Below are positions 35,814 to 47,854 of a stretch of 64,000 bases of DNA, in pieces. The notes beneath the pieces were generated by a model. It had not been told where the DNA came from. It saw only the letters and a program-made list of their open reading frames with translations, and ran no database searches. The DNA comes from Bryum argenteum (lineage: Eukaryota > Streptophyta > Bryopsida > Bryales > Bryaceae). How positions within the stretch are numbered: the first letter of the stretch is position 1; every line of letters starts with the position of its first letter. The stretch covers positions 30,284,758 through 30,348,757 of the forward strand of contig CM073323.1 in the NCBI GenBank assembly GCA_037043015.1. The letters run 5' to 3'. The position numbers were made by a program, and so were the translations under genes.

Positions 35814-38800
35814 TTAGATCTCCCACTTTTTCATATCCATTCCCGAGGGAGGACTGCCCTCTATTTTCTTCTTGCCTACATCCTTCCAGTTTGTCGACAG
35901 TACGGTTCCATTGGACTCCACCTGCACAAGATTTCCCAACATATGATGCAAAGCGTCAGTATATCTCCATCCCGTCTTCCAGTTCACTTTGCATTTCCAA
36001 CAGAAAAGCACTCCTTCGTGATATTCCCTTGTGAAATCAATCAGCTACTTCGCCTCATCTACGCCACTGTAAAGTTTTGTAGGAAAGGTTTTCCACTAGA
36101 TGTACATTTCAATACAAATTGACAGGACAGCGGTGAAAGTGTCATACGAATGATTTGTTCATTGCCCGCCTTGTATCTTCGTCAGCATTTGAGTAAATTT
36201 CTCGGAACAGCTTGTTAAGAGCGGCATCCCCTTCAAGTTTTTCATCCTTCTCCTGTACGCAAACGTCCAACATCAAGGATTACTTATCATGGGCTAGAAG
36301 GACCACCACATCCTCCGAAACCTCCATTAACAGGTATTACGATCCAAGCAACCAACAACTCCTGCCTACCGATACACATACGGTGATGAAAAATAAGGCA
36401 ACTAAGAATGGCAACTTAAAGCATCGACATCTTGACATACTTCTTTCTTTACTTCTGCCTCCATCTTGTCCCAATCCTTCGCAGGCTTCTTGTTTGATGT
36501 TGGGTACTTCAGCTTCTCCTCTGCGACCAATATCAAACATTCAGCAACACAACAACGAGCTTATGAGCCCCAACTAAGATCGGATAGAGAGTCATAAATG
36601 GATAGCAACATGAATCACTGAAATCAAAACATGAAGGCAGCGGAGCACTACCTTTTGGAATAACCACAGTCTTAACAATCTGCGGCTTAGAGTCAAACTC
36701 AAGCTGCTTCCATTGTGTACCGTCTGCCTTGGCCAGCTTGATTTCAACCTTAGTGCTCAGTATGCTGAAATTGCATTGTGCTGGAACAATCTGCATTATC
36801 AAGATGTCGGTGATGAGAAGATTCAATGAGCGATCTCATCAGGTTTCATTTATAAGCAGCTCATGTTGAGGAAGATGTCGGCAACATCGACAGTTTCAGA
36901 TATCCACGTACCTTGCCAAAGAGGCGTAGCTGCAAAACGTATGGCTCGCCGGAATTGGCAGAATTGATCACCACGTTGAGCTGATTTATTTTCAACCACA
37001 CAAATTTGCATGTCAGTTAACAGTCAAATAAAGATGACCCCAAATGCAGATGCAAACAAGCATCCATCTTCTCTCAAAATAAGAAGTCGACCAACACAAT
37101 CAAGGTGAATCTGGCCACCTGCCCAACTTAACCCTAAAAGTTGAACATTCACTGTCGCAATAAGGAAACAAGCAGAGTCTAAGAAAGAAAGCAATATGTG
37201 TGCAAAGAAGGCCGGAAGCAGATCACTGATTACAATTTGCTCTCCGAAGTCCACGTCCAGATCCGCCTTTTTGACGCCTTTCGCAAATATCTCTATGAAA
37301 GCATGAGACTGAGATTGATACCACGTGTGCCTACAGTCAAACGAGAGTCATCAGAGACGATCTTGAAAGAAATGTACTCACGGCATAATAAAAAAGGACT
37401 TCGGATTCGATTTTGAACTGGAAAAAGTCTCAGACTGATCCAATAAAGCTTCAAGTAGGGAACTCGTCCACCTGGACTTAGTCCGAAAATTACAGGGCAA
37501 TGTCAACAACAAACAAATTCTAAAATGCAACATGTCCCGCTCTCGTACCACATGTTACGTAATCCACGAGTTGATAAAACATCCCAATCCCTACCTGTAT
37601 TTCGGTGGTGCAGGAGGACTGGGCGTAGGCATGGATTCAGGCAAAGAGCTTGACGATGGCTCTTCTTTCAGAGATTCAGAACCCGAACTCCCCGGTTGAA
37701 CGACTGATTCGTCTGATGCATTAACAGCAGCAGCAGAGGGTGCCTTGGACGTCGCGACTGCTTCCTCATTTTCCTCTGCACTCACGCGTTTTTTTAATTG
37801 TTATTGAGGAACGACGTGGTATCCATATCCGCAGTCTAATATGTAACAAAAAAAGACCTCCTAAGCCATCTTTAAAAGAAAAAAGTAGTACCCTTGATCT
37901 TCGCATCGCATTTCGAAATCCATGTCTTAAAAGTTGAGGTCTTTGGATCTAATGCGGCTCCTGCTTCGAACGAGGTCTTTGCAGTTTGATATTCTTCAAG
38001 GTGGAAGCACGCTATACTGAACATCATCCGATTGGAAAGGTTAATAATACTGAATCAACTCTGACACAGGCTCACGGTTGGCTCACTCAGAGCCCCAGTG
38101 AAAACGGACATTGGTTCGAAGGGACTGATGACCGACTACTGTGCAAAGAAGGTAACAAATTGCAGAATAATGTAATTGTGGAAGTTGCAACTGGAGTTCT
38201 TCGTACTGTGTAACTTCGTTTCAGACACATATTTGCTGAACATTCCCTTGGCTTGGTAGCATACCCTTTCCGAAGATACGCCTTGGACAGTTTCGGATTT
38301 AACTCAATTGCTCTGGTTGCATCCGCAACAGCATCTGTTACCACCAACAACCTCCATCTTGTTAATGCTCATTCGTAAAGTTTCTATACTGCAAGGTGCT
38401 AAAGCTTGCCACTCTTCAGACAAGCCCTACGAACGTCCCCACATGGAATACTACACTGATATTATGGTGGACTTTTATAAATGAGGCACTTTCAGAGCAC
38501 TTCCATCTTCAAACCCTAATTCCAGGATACTATGATGCTATAAAATTGTAGTGGAAAAATGCGACTTCGATGTCTGTTTGGCAAATCTAGAGAAGGGATG
38601 TTCTTGACTCCCACCGACAACGGGATCAGCCCGACGAGAGCCACGTTGACCACATCAAGGTCTACATCAAGGTACCATGGTTGACCATTTCCACAGCACG
38701 TACCTTGTCGGACAGCTATGATCCCAATCCAAAAAAAACAACAGCCAAGTTCGGAACAACTTCATTTTAGTACAACTAACCGACAAAAGCACACTCTCCA

Positions 38801-39226
38801 CGTACGATCAATATGATCTTATCCAAATTAGGAAGCACCGTCCAAAAAATCTCAGTATAAAGTTGCCAGATACTGCTTCCTCAGGATAACTTCAGGAATC
38901 GGTCTACAAATTAGGTCAGCATGATTCCAAAACCTCTTATCAATGACTACAACAACAACGCTGACCCCTAATTCTCGCTGAAGCCACAGATCGATCCAAG
39001 CACAAAAAATCTTCCAGCAATCACTTGCCAAGAAACTCTGTATCAATTTACCAGTGAAATTGGTGAGCTTGATGTGAGCCGCCGCGCGATTAATGTAAAC
39101 GGACGCATTGTCGGCTTCCAGAGACAAGGCCTCGGTGTAGAAATTGACAGCAGCGTCGTAGTCCTCGTCCACGAAGGCATCGAGGCCGCGCTTCTCGAGA
39201 TCCTCACAATTCTGGAAACCCACCAT
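35814..39226 (-). CDS. SGT1: SGT1 co-chaperone (TPR-CS-SGS)
   Basis: SGT1 is an HSP90 co-chaperone. In plants it stabilises NLR immune receptors with RAR1 and supports SCF ubiquitin ligases. Ten exons: 39226-39052, 38334-38265, 38016-37892, 37775-37595, 37330-37234, 36980-36912, 36790-36652, 36520-36441, 36252-36148 and 35921-35814, joining in frame to 382 residues (Arabidopsis forms are about 355). Three TPR-type helix pairs cover 1 to about 122 ([36 protein letters not shown]). A variable Ser/Pro/Ala-rich linker follows to about 183. The CS domain starts at [20 protein letters not shown] (about 184-275). The SGS domain has [39 protein letters not shown] and the terminal [13 protein letters not shown]. 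All family hallmarks are intact. Every junction is GT-AG and conserves frame. Confidence 0.95.
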
Positions 39227-40001
39227 CGGGATTACTCTAAGATGCCGCAGAAGTGAGGGGGATGGAAAGGCGGCAGGCGATGTGATCGGCAATGGCCGGG
39301 GCGCTCACTCGCTCACTCTAGCTCTCGATGATCCACTACGGGAATGGCGCAACGAAGGAGAAGTTGGAGACGGCAGGCGTGCTGGTGGGCGCAATTGTGC
39401 TACCGACGGGGAACGAAGAGGAACTTTCTAGAGGGCCGATGCAGACAACTTGGTCTCCAGAATCATTGCTCTGCAGTGGCTCAGTTGACGAGTAGGCATC
39501 CCCAGTGGACCTTTAAATTCCTCACCCTCCTTCAGTGTACTTTCTCCCATCAGTGAACTTTTTCCTTGCTTTTCAACGCCAAATTGCTCTAAGGAAGACG
39601 TTTTTTGGCTACAAAAAACAGTAATTGACATTGCTTGTGCTCCAAGCAACCATTTGGGCCGGTTTGAGTATGAAATGCAGAATTACAGTCGAGAGCGAAG
39701 GGCGAAAATGTATTAGAGAGCGGGCTGTAATGGCAGATTCCGCCATTACCACGAGGGCACGGGCGAGCCTGGAGGGCGAGCTTAGGGCCAAGCGGTAATG
39801 GCTGAATCTGCCATTACAGCCCGCTCTTTGGCGTTAAGGGCAAGGGCACACTGCTTGATCAGACAGAATCGGCCAAAAGGGAAGATTCTGCTAGTAGAAT
39901 CAGCAGTTGCCTTGTAAGGCCGATTCTGCTAGCAGATCGTGCCAAAACCTGGCAGAAAACCCCTACACCTTACCTTAACGTAATTGTGCTTGGTGATAGT
40001 T
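39227..40001. other. SGT1 upstream region with foldback repeats
   Basis: The first 100 bp or so is SGT1 5' UTR and promoter. From about 39.65 to 39.97 kb there are nested inverted repeats, including the 34-bp arms listed separately and a smaller GAATCGGCC / GGCCGATTC pair. No gene was seen. Confidence 0.55.
39717..39827. repeat. Inverted repeat with 34-bp arms
   Basis: The arms 39717-39750 and 39794-39827 match at 33 of 34 positions (ends AGAGCGGGCTG and CAGCCCGCTCT), with a 43-bp loop. This looks like a MITE remnant about 500 bp upstream of SGT1. Confidence 0.75.
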
Positions 40002-40193
40002 AGAAACTCCGGTCCCATTCTAAAATTATGTCATGTGCGCATATCATCAAGGGTAGATTGAACGGACACTTTATTCACGCCAACCCTCACGGGTCTGATG
40101 TTCTTCTTCTTATTCCCATTCTAAGGGGCCGGCGTGAATGAAGTGTCCGCTCGTATTGCTAATAACCCGATGCCCACTAGACAAGGGAAAATT
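40002..40193 (+). repeat. Dispersed repeat, copy A (192 bp)
   Basis: It shares both ends with copy B at 43582-43673, but has about 100 bp more in the middle. That extra segment is bounded by two copies of CCCATTCTAA (40014-40023 and 40115-40124). Inside is an inverted pair, CGGACACTTTATTCACGCC at 40063-40081 and its reverse complement with one mismatch at 40131-40149. Confidence 0.8.
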
Positions 40194-42133
40194 GGAATAA
40201 TACTACTTCCCCCTTTCGAGACTGTACACTATAAATACGCTAGTTTCTAGAAAGTACTACAGTGAATAGGTAGATTAGTGTTAGAATTTTATAAGATTTG
40301 AAAATGCTATAAGTTTTTACTTCTGGTACAAAAAAATTACCAAGAGTAGTGACTCCAATACTCTCGCAGGATCCACATCTTGACAGATGTAGAGGGTAAA
40401 AGGGGGCAAATTCTTGCTAGTGCCTAATGGCGTCATGTAAGGCTCTTTCTACAACTCTAGTTGCTAAAACTAAGGGACGCTTTACATGAGGAGGCGAGAC
40501 TAACAAATCTCCAAACCGATTGAATCACATTTTGAGCCAAATGGGCTCAATGGACAACTTGAAGGACACATTCAACAAATAATAAGGTGGGGGCAATTTC
40601 CCATGTGTATAGCCCTTGGGGCCAATATGTGATAGGAAATATAAGACCATCGGGCCAAATTGTATTATTAGCTACATTCAATGCTTTTCATTTGTTCACA
40701 ATTAAATATCTTAGTGAGATAATAATTTTGTAATGAAATCAAGCAATTGCCACTAGGCCATGAATTGGCCTTCCATTCTTCTATCCATTATGGGTTCGGA
40801 TGAAGAAGTTATGGCTCTTCAAAGTTTTTGCCCTTTGTCCAAAATGTCGTTTTTCAACACTAGGGACGTTTAGGTGATAAAATAAAAAATGGATTCGAAG
40901 TTTATCTTTTGTTGTTTGGTTTTTAGGTTTTGAGTCATGGATAGAGTAACGTACTTGGGGTCACTTTAATGCTTTTGAAGTTAAAGTTTTTTTTTTTAAA
41001 TACAAAAAATTAAAAAAATTAAAAAATAAAAAACTCAATCCTTCCAAATAAAAACTTATGACTTTATAATGAGAAAATTCCTCAATGACTTACATACTAG
41101 TCATTGTAAACATTTTTAATCATTGTAGTTGAGTGATTGAGGACCTGTTTCGGTATTTTACTTTTTACCTACCTAGATGTGATAAGATATTAATCTAGAC
41201 CTATGTTTAATTTGCTTTTTTTGTTTACCCCTAAATGTCCCTACAGTCGTTTTGATACATTCTGGATAAAGGGCAAAAGCTTTGAAAAGCCATGGTTTCT
41301 TTATCTGAAGTTCGTTTTTGATGAAATCAATTGAGCTGGGTCTCAAATCAAGTCTAGTTTGTGTGGTAATATTTGCAAACCCATAAAATGAAGATAAATT
41401 AATAGCATGCATTTTAGTGACATGAGCTTTTGGTTTTCAGGTTTCAAACATTGGGCATGTTTACCATCGCAAGCGGAATAAGCATAGTATGAGATTTGCC
41501 ATGATGTTTCTACAATGAAAAAAGTGAAAAAATGTAGGAGCTATACCTCTTTTAATCATCATTAGAATTTAACTTTATCTTTTGGGTTGGATTCCAATTA
41601 GAGTCTAGTTTTAGTAGTAGAGATCTTGACTTGATTGAAGATGTTTTGAGGATAAGGCATAGATTTGAGTGCAAGAGGTGTAGTTTTAAACTACTTTTCC
41701 TGTGTAATTTTTTTGGTAGTTTTCATCAGTGCACTGCTACTATAGGAGTCAATGAATTTCTTGATGATTTTTTTGGTATAAGTGTGTTATTTTGATGAAG
41801 GCAAAATATTTTTCTAGGAGGTAATTTTTTATTTGCAATTTGTTTGTTAGTAGAATTCCCACTCTAAAGTAAAAATAAATAAAATTCACAGTTTGTTTTT
41901 GATATTGACACACTGTGATCAACCAATCTCCGAGGGTTTATGGCTTAAAATTTGGTTCACATGATCTACAATAAGTGTACTATAAGTTTGTGAGGTTGGA
42001 ATCCGAATAAGTTACTTCATTTTCATCTATGCCACCTTTTTTAGGAGACATGCTTTTTGACTGAAAATTGACAAGGACGTATAAGGATTAAGCATGTCAG
42101 GGTATCAGTCAACCTCATCATTTTAGATTTTAT
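40194..42133. other. AT-rich intergenic DNA, no gene seen
   Basis: Only short frames are present. A poly-T/poly-A patch lies near 40988-41025. The stretch lies between dispersed repeat copy A and the transposon-like ORF and may belong to the same decayed element. Confidence 0.5.
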
Positions 42134-43141
42134 ATGCGGAACAATAAGCCTCATGTCCAATATAAGAGTTACGCAAGAACCCCTTTGTGGAAGCCAGAAA
42201 ATGGACACGAGTGCCTTCACTCCGTTCCTCCAATTGAGTCCGAGGTAATATTGGCTCAAGTGCACCATGCGGATGATAGGGAATTGCGCGCACTTCAAGA
42301 TTTCATCCACATGAAAGAACGACATATTGCTCGACATGTGAATGTCGAAAAAAGTCTCATAGCAATTGAAGAAACTTCAAAACTCATCTCTTATTTGATT
42401 GAGTTTCCTTTGAAGGATAGAAGTGAAGAGTCTCGAGCACTATTTTGGCCACTTGGCTTGGAGAATCCTATTGGTATTGAGGCTTCCAACAATGATATGG
42501 ATGTACAACAAGATTGTGCATTCTTGAATGTTTTACAATCCATTCCTTGAGTACTGGTGACAGATTACTTCGGACCACGCTCAGAAATGCTTAGAGGTCA
42601 TCGCGTACGCGGAAATAATAGTGTACGTGGCCGAGTGGCGCAACAAGTTCAGAATCAAACTAGTACATCACAAGATTTGAATACTGTACTTTTAGTAACC
42701 CTAAATCTTCACAAGGACGTTGAAATAGGGATGTTTGTTGCCATGGGAACGAGCGAGGATGATAAGACAAACGGTATACCTATTTTTGTTGGAAAGGTAT
42801 CGAAAATTGTTAAACAAGAATTTGTTGATGGTGAGGTTAATGTTCTTTGGTACCAACCAAAAATGCCACCAAGGTTGCCAGATGGCGACGGGAAGTTCTT
42901 CAAACGGTATAGAAATTGTATAGAACGTTCTTGGGAACCTTCACGGAAACCAAATGATTTTGTACCTATACAATCAATTTTTGCAGCATGGAAAGGTCCA
43001 CTAGGGTCTAGAAACCTTGCAAATGTTAATTGCATAAGAACGGAGAAGGAGTTGAAGATACCCGATGACGAGAAGCTATTTATGTATAGGCATTTAGAAT
43101 CAATAGAATGGCAACATATGGCGAGTGTTGACATGGATTGA
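42134..43141 (+). pseudogene. Transposon-like ORF interrupted by one in-frame stop
   Basis: A 336-codon plus-strand frame runs from 42134 to the TGA at 43139-43141 and is broken only by an in-frame TGA at 42548-42550. The first part is charged and helical (DDRELRALQDFIHMKERHIA). The second contains GIPIFVGKVSKIVKQEF, then VNVLWYQPKMPPRLPDGDG and SWEPSRKPNDFVPIQSIFAA. That pattern resembles the small beta-rich C-terminal domains often attached to plant transposon proteins; this assignment is an impression, not a family match. Upstream the frame stays open to about 42091 with no obvious start, so the N-terminal part is missing or on another exon. The flanking dispersed repeats also fit a decayed mobile element. 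Confidence 0.45.
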
Positions 43142-43581
43142 CATTGAAACTTGATCTTCAAAGTCATTCAGCTCTAATAAAAGCCTCGAATTTTATATGA
43201 TATCATTGTATTGTATTATATTGCATTTTATTTAGCCGTTTAGAGAGAAATTTCATACATAAGTTCTAATTTCATAACGATATCAAATGTCATGAATTGA
43301 ATTGTTTCTCTTACAACCAATTAGATATTAATATTGAATATGATTATTATATAAAACATACTTTAATTATGAATGTCATTTAAAAAAAATTTGGCCCCAA
43401 TTGCCTTCTAATTTTATCTCATTGCAAAAATATTGACATGTGCACTCTTCAAATGCCACGTGCACTTTTAATGAAGCACGTGTTATGAGTGGACATTTAC
43501 AACCATTATGAACTTGTGCGGGGTTACTGAATTGGGCTTAATTTGTATGTTTATCTCAATATCTTTGCTAGATAGATAGAT

Positions 43582-43673
43582 AGAAACTCCGGTCCCTTTC
43601 TAAGGGGCCGGCGTGAATGAAGTGTCCGTTCGTAATGCTAATATCCCGATGGCCACCGGACAAGGGGAAATTG
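43582..43673 (+). repeat. Dispersed repeat, copy B (92 bp)
   Basis: In direct orientation relative to copy A at 40002-40193. It begins AGAAACTCCGGTCCC and continues through GGCCGGCGTGAATGAAGTG to GACAAGGGGAAATTG. It lacks the central ~100 bp of copy A, as expected from a deletion between short direct repeats. It is preceded by a short (GATA)n run. Confidence 0.8.
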
Positions 43674-44370
43674 TATCTTTGCTACTAATATTTCGCTATT
43701 AAAATGTTTTCAAAGTGATAAGGAGAAAAACACAAGTACAAACAATTCCTAATTACCAAATCCGCTTTTGTCTTGGTGCTCAAAATTTATTGTCTTTATC
43801 ATAAGTAACATGCTATTGAAATCACTTCTGTTGTATATACTATCTAAATAGAATTAGGAGGCGTACTTTGAAGTAAAGAATTTGTGATATAATCAGGACT
43901 CAATATTGTTGGGCTTTGAGAGGGGTGAACTTCTTAAACTCCTTGGTGTTTTTGGGAGCTTGAAACCTCAAAATTGTGCTTTCTTACGTCCATGTACTAC
44001 ACGTAGTGTGAACAACTTTTTTTCTTTTTTTTTTTGAGCTTCTAAGTAAACCGTAAAATCTTGTACCTAAGACTATTTTTAGTTACAATTCCAAAAACTA
44101 AGTTTTCTCCTAAGTTTTTTTCGCCATTGTGAAGATTGATTTTAAAATCTTTGGAGGTTGCCCTTGCAAAATTGGTAAACCTTTTGACTTGGGTCACACT
44201 ATAAGAAACCTGCGTTTTTAATGATGTTGTAAATGATGTCTAAAAAGACATCGTAGACATTAATTCAGATAAGACATCCTAGACAGCTCAAATGTCTTAG
44301 CAGACGTCTAAAAAGACAGGAAAATGTCTTAAGATCGAAAATGTCTTAAGGTAATTTTGGAATGGTAAAA

Positions 44371-44640
44371 AGTGTGCCACGTAGGTGCCACGTAGATGAC
44401 ACGTCAGCTTGAATTCAACGGGCAGTGCCACGTGGGGATGAAATTCATCATGATGTGGAATTTTACATGGTCCCACGAAAGATGACATGGCGGCGCCAGA
44501 ATCCTACGTGGACCCGGGAAAATCCGATGTGGCACGCGGGAAAATCCGACGTGGCACCCGGGAATATCCCACGTGGCACGCGGGAAAAGTTGACGTGGAC
44601 TTGGAAAAATGACATGGCATGCCACGTCAGCATATTGCGG
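44371..44640 (+). repeat. Array of ACGTGG/CCACGT-containing imperfect repeats inside the CACTA element
   Basis: About ten or more ACGT cores occur in 270 bp. Several are in short imperfect tandem units such as TCCGACGTGGCAC followed by a CGGGAAAA spacer. The words CCACGTGG and ACGTGGC match G-box and ABRE-type binding cores for plant bZIP/bHLH factors. A regulatory role is only inferred. Confidence 0.7.
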
Positions 44641-45846
44641 AGGTTTTATGCTCCTATCATGATAGTTTTAGACATCAGTTAAGACGACTTAAATGTTTTG
44701 CAAGACATCTTAGATGTTGTACAAGATGTCTTGCAAGACGTATGCAATGTCTTACAAAATATCTTAGAAGACAATTTTTATGTCTTATAAGATGTTTCCA
44801 GTGCGTAGAATGATGTTTACGTTGATGTCCTTATTAAGTTTGTGATGTTTGCTCGGATGTTTGTAGCGACATCTCCTAGGACATGATGTTTGCAGCAGTG
44901 TTACTATTGATGTTTTTTGGGCATATGAAAGGACATCTAGGATGACATTTTTAGATGTTTATATAGTCATCGGATCGTAATCCACGGGCGTCTCACATAA
45001 CATCAATCGTAAACACTGTCACATCAAAAAGTATGAATCAAACATATATTGCTTAGGTAATTAAAACCTCCGATAACACAAACTAGAATATTTACTAATA
45101 CGCCTTTGTCAACAACTACGATATACTACGCACCCACAATTTGAACTCCGTAAGTCCCTCCTCCACTTCCATCGCTTCTTTGTCAATACCCGTATGGTCA
45201 TGTGCATGTCCCGCCGCTACACATATTCAATAAGCCAATATCAATCTGCATTTTAAAGAAGGGTTTGTAAAGGTAAAAATTTCGATTTAATTCCATTTAA
45301 TTGCACTACCTAGGTTGAGATGGTTTACTTACTAACCTCAAGATATCGACACACGATTAGACATTTTTGCAAACATCCGCTTAGACATTTTCTTGGACAT
45401 CCTTCTAGACATCATTAAAAACAACGTTATAGACATCCATACATACATCTGTTCCACTCACCTACAAGCACGCATGTCGCTTCGCGGCCTCAGATCGTGC
45501 TCGCTGCCCCGACCTCTTATGTCCCACCTTCCAAAATAGAATTCCATCAACACATTTAGACATCTTCATAGACATGCTCTAAGACATCTTGCAGACATCA
45601 TCATAGACATCTTCTACAACAAATCAAATAATAGAAGTACTAGGGTTTCCTTCACAACAAATCAAATTCTACAAGTCCTAGGGTTTCTTGTACAAGATGC
45701 TTTTGAAATCCAGTACCTCTTAAGTAGCAAATCTTAGCCACATGAAGAAGGAAACCTACTCTTGAGAGCTATTGGATTTCTACAAATACTATTCTCTTAT
45801 TGCAGTTAACAATCATTCTGAAACTGAATGGAAACAATTTCGAAAG

Positions 45847-46105
45847 CCTCTATACTTTAAACACAAACTCTTTGGAAAAACTAAGGCAAAAATGAGCTTT
45901 GTAATTCCATTTGAAGATCTCATGACCTAACTATGGCGGCGGAATAAACCCTAGCCACTTTGAAGAAGCAAACCTTAGCCTCTACACTCCAAACACTAAC
46001 TCTTTGAAAAAATGAAGACAAAAATGAGCTTTGTGCGGCCTCTAATTCTACTTAAAGGTCTCATGACCTAACTATGGCGGCGGCAGCAAACCCTAACCGC
46101 CTCTG
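45847..46105 (+). repeat. Duplicated 132-bp segment inside the CACTA element
   Basis: Copies begin at about 45847 and 45979. Both contain AAAAATGAGCTTTGT and CTCATGACCTAACTATGGCG, with scattered differences. The repeated CTATGGCGGCGG...AAACCCTA words could be a captured piece of host 5' leader DNA, but no gene was identified. Confidence 0.65.
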
Positions 46106-47854
46106 TTCATCCATTGAAGTCAATGAAAATCATCCCTGTAGATGGTTCTGGATGCTGTCATAGATGTCATCTTCGACATCTTCATAGACATCATGTTAGA
46201 CATTTTCATAAACGTCATCTTAGACATCCCTGCAGACATTATCATAAACATCTTCATAGACATCAGACATTTTCAGGGTTTCAATCACAACACATTAGCT
46301 ATAAAAGGTCTTTTGTTTTCCCTCACAACAAATCAAATACTAGATGCTTTAAAGTTCTTTCCACAACAAAGCACATATTGTAAGTCTTAGAGTTTCTTCC
46401 ACAACAAATCAAATAAACTTTATTGATAGAAAAAGTGTGGAATTACAATCATGAGACTATTTATAGTCTTCCATGGTGATAGGCTCTCTTTTAAACCCTC
46501 AACTACCTTTTATTTCTACCCTAACTAACTTTCCAACTAACTTTCTTAATACTAATTCTATTCTTGAATTGTCTCCTAAAACTGTATTAAATAGCTACTT
46601 TCATAAATTCATATTTCTTGTAAATTTGCTTTAATTTGTATAATATTGGTTGTTAATGATAGAGTAATGTATAGTCTTGCCATTAGACTATAATAATCTA
46701 ATCTATAAGTAATAAATAATATTTAATTCCTTCTTGAAGTAAGCCATAAAACACTGTTTATTGTTTTTATTTTCTTTTTATATTTTCTTTATGTATTTGA
46801 GGATTACCCCAATCAGAGACCCGCGCCAATGGAGGACAAGCAGTAAGAGAAAAAGTTGATATTATTCTTTAAAAGACTCTTAAGTACTGCCGCTTTTTAG
46901 TAAATGACGTCTAGGAGGATGTCGTGCAAAACATCTTCATAGACATCCAAGTAGATGTCTATGCGGACATTCATGCCTGACTGTAGTTATGGTAAGTTGG
47001 ACATCGTGTTAGACATCCGACTAGATGTTGAATGACTTGTCAACTGGTCTGACGTGGAGTTTTTGTTGCCATGTAGATAAAGCGCTGTAAATAACTTTAT
47101 TAATCTATGTCCACGTGTTTTTTGAGGATTAAATATCCACGAAATTACTTTTACTTTTTTTTTTGGCATCATTGTTATCTTGTAGATATTATATATATTA
47201 TATTTTATACATAATATTTTTTAATATTTAAATATTTCTTAATCATAAAAAATTACAGAATTATAATAATCTAATTTATTTGAATATAATAAAAATTTAC
47301 AAAAATATTTTTTTATTGAAATATAATTATATATTTTAATATTTAAAAAAAAAATAGACCAATGAAAAAATAGTGAGAATAGCCTGAAATTAGTATTTTC
47401 AGTATTGCCACGTCACATAATGTTTTAGCAAGAAGAAGAAAAAAAAAGAAAAAAGAAAATTAAAAAAAAATTAAAAAAAAGAAAAAAAAAACAACTAAAA
47501 TGTGATGTTTCTTTTTCTACTTTTGAAAACGGCTGCCCATTCACCTACTCTTTTAACATTAGAAATGCTTTTTACCCTGTCTACCAGTAAATTTTGGTCA
47601 TTTTTACCTTGCTGGTCTAAAATCCCTTGCCAACGTGGCAGTTTGATGTCCATCAAGATGTCTTCAAAAACATCCATGTCTTCACCAACATCTTTTTGTT
47701 TGGTGATGTCTTCATGCCCCCCCAATCCAAAATGTGCCCGTTAGACGTACAGACATCCTCCCGTCTTCGAAGACATCTTTTAAGACAGTAAGACATCACA
47801 AAATACATTAGACATTACACAAGACATCACAAAAAACAGGGTTTTCTTATAGTG

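Larger units (their letters stand above)
44207..47854. mobile_element. Non-autonomous CACTA (En/Spm-type) transposon, 3.65 kb
   Basis: The left end is CACTATAAGAAACCTG and the right end read in reverse is CACTATAAGAAAACCCTG, the classical CACTA terminus. The flanking trinucleotides are TCA (left) and ATC (right), so the expected 3-bp target duplication is not exact. Both subterminal regions, and much of the interior, are studded with dozens of copies of an AGACATC/GATGTCT motif in both orientations, as expected for transposase-binding subterminal repeats but unusually extensive. No TNP1/TNPD-like frame exists inside, so the element would depend on a transposase in trans. The interior holds an ACGT-core array (44371-44640), a 132-bp duplicated segment (45847-46105) and AT-rich filler. 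Confidence 0.85.

Noticed and set aside
46114-46390. His/Ile-rich frames (RHLHRHHVRHFHKRH; DVIFDIFIDIMLDIF)
   Set aside because: They arise from repeated GACATC-type words in the CACTA element and are open in two frames at once.
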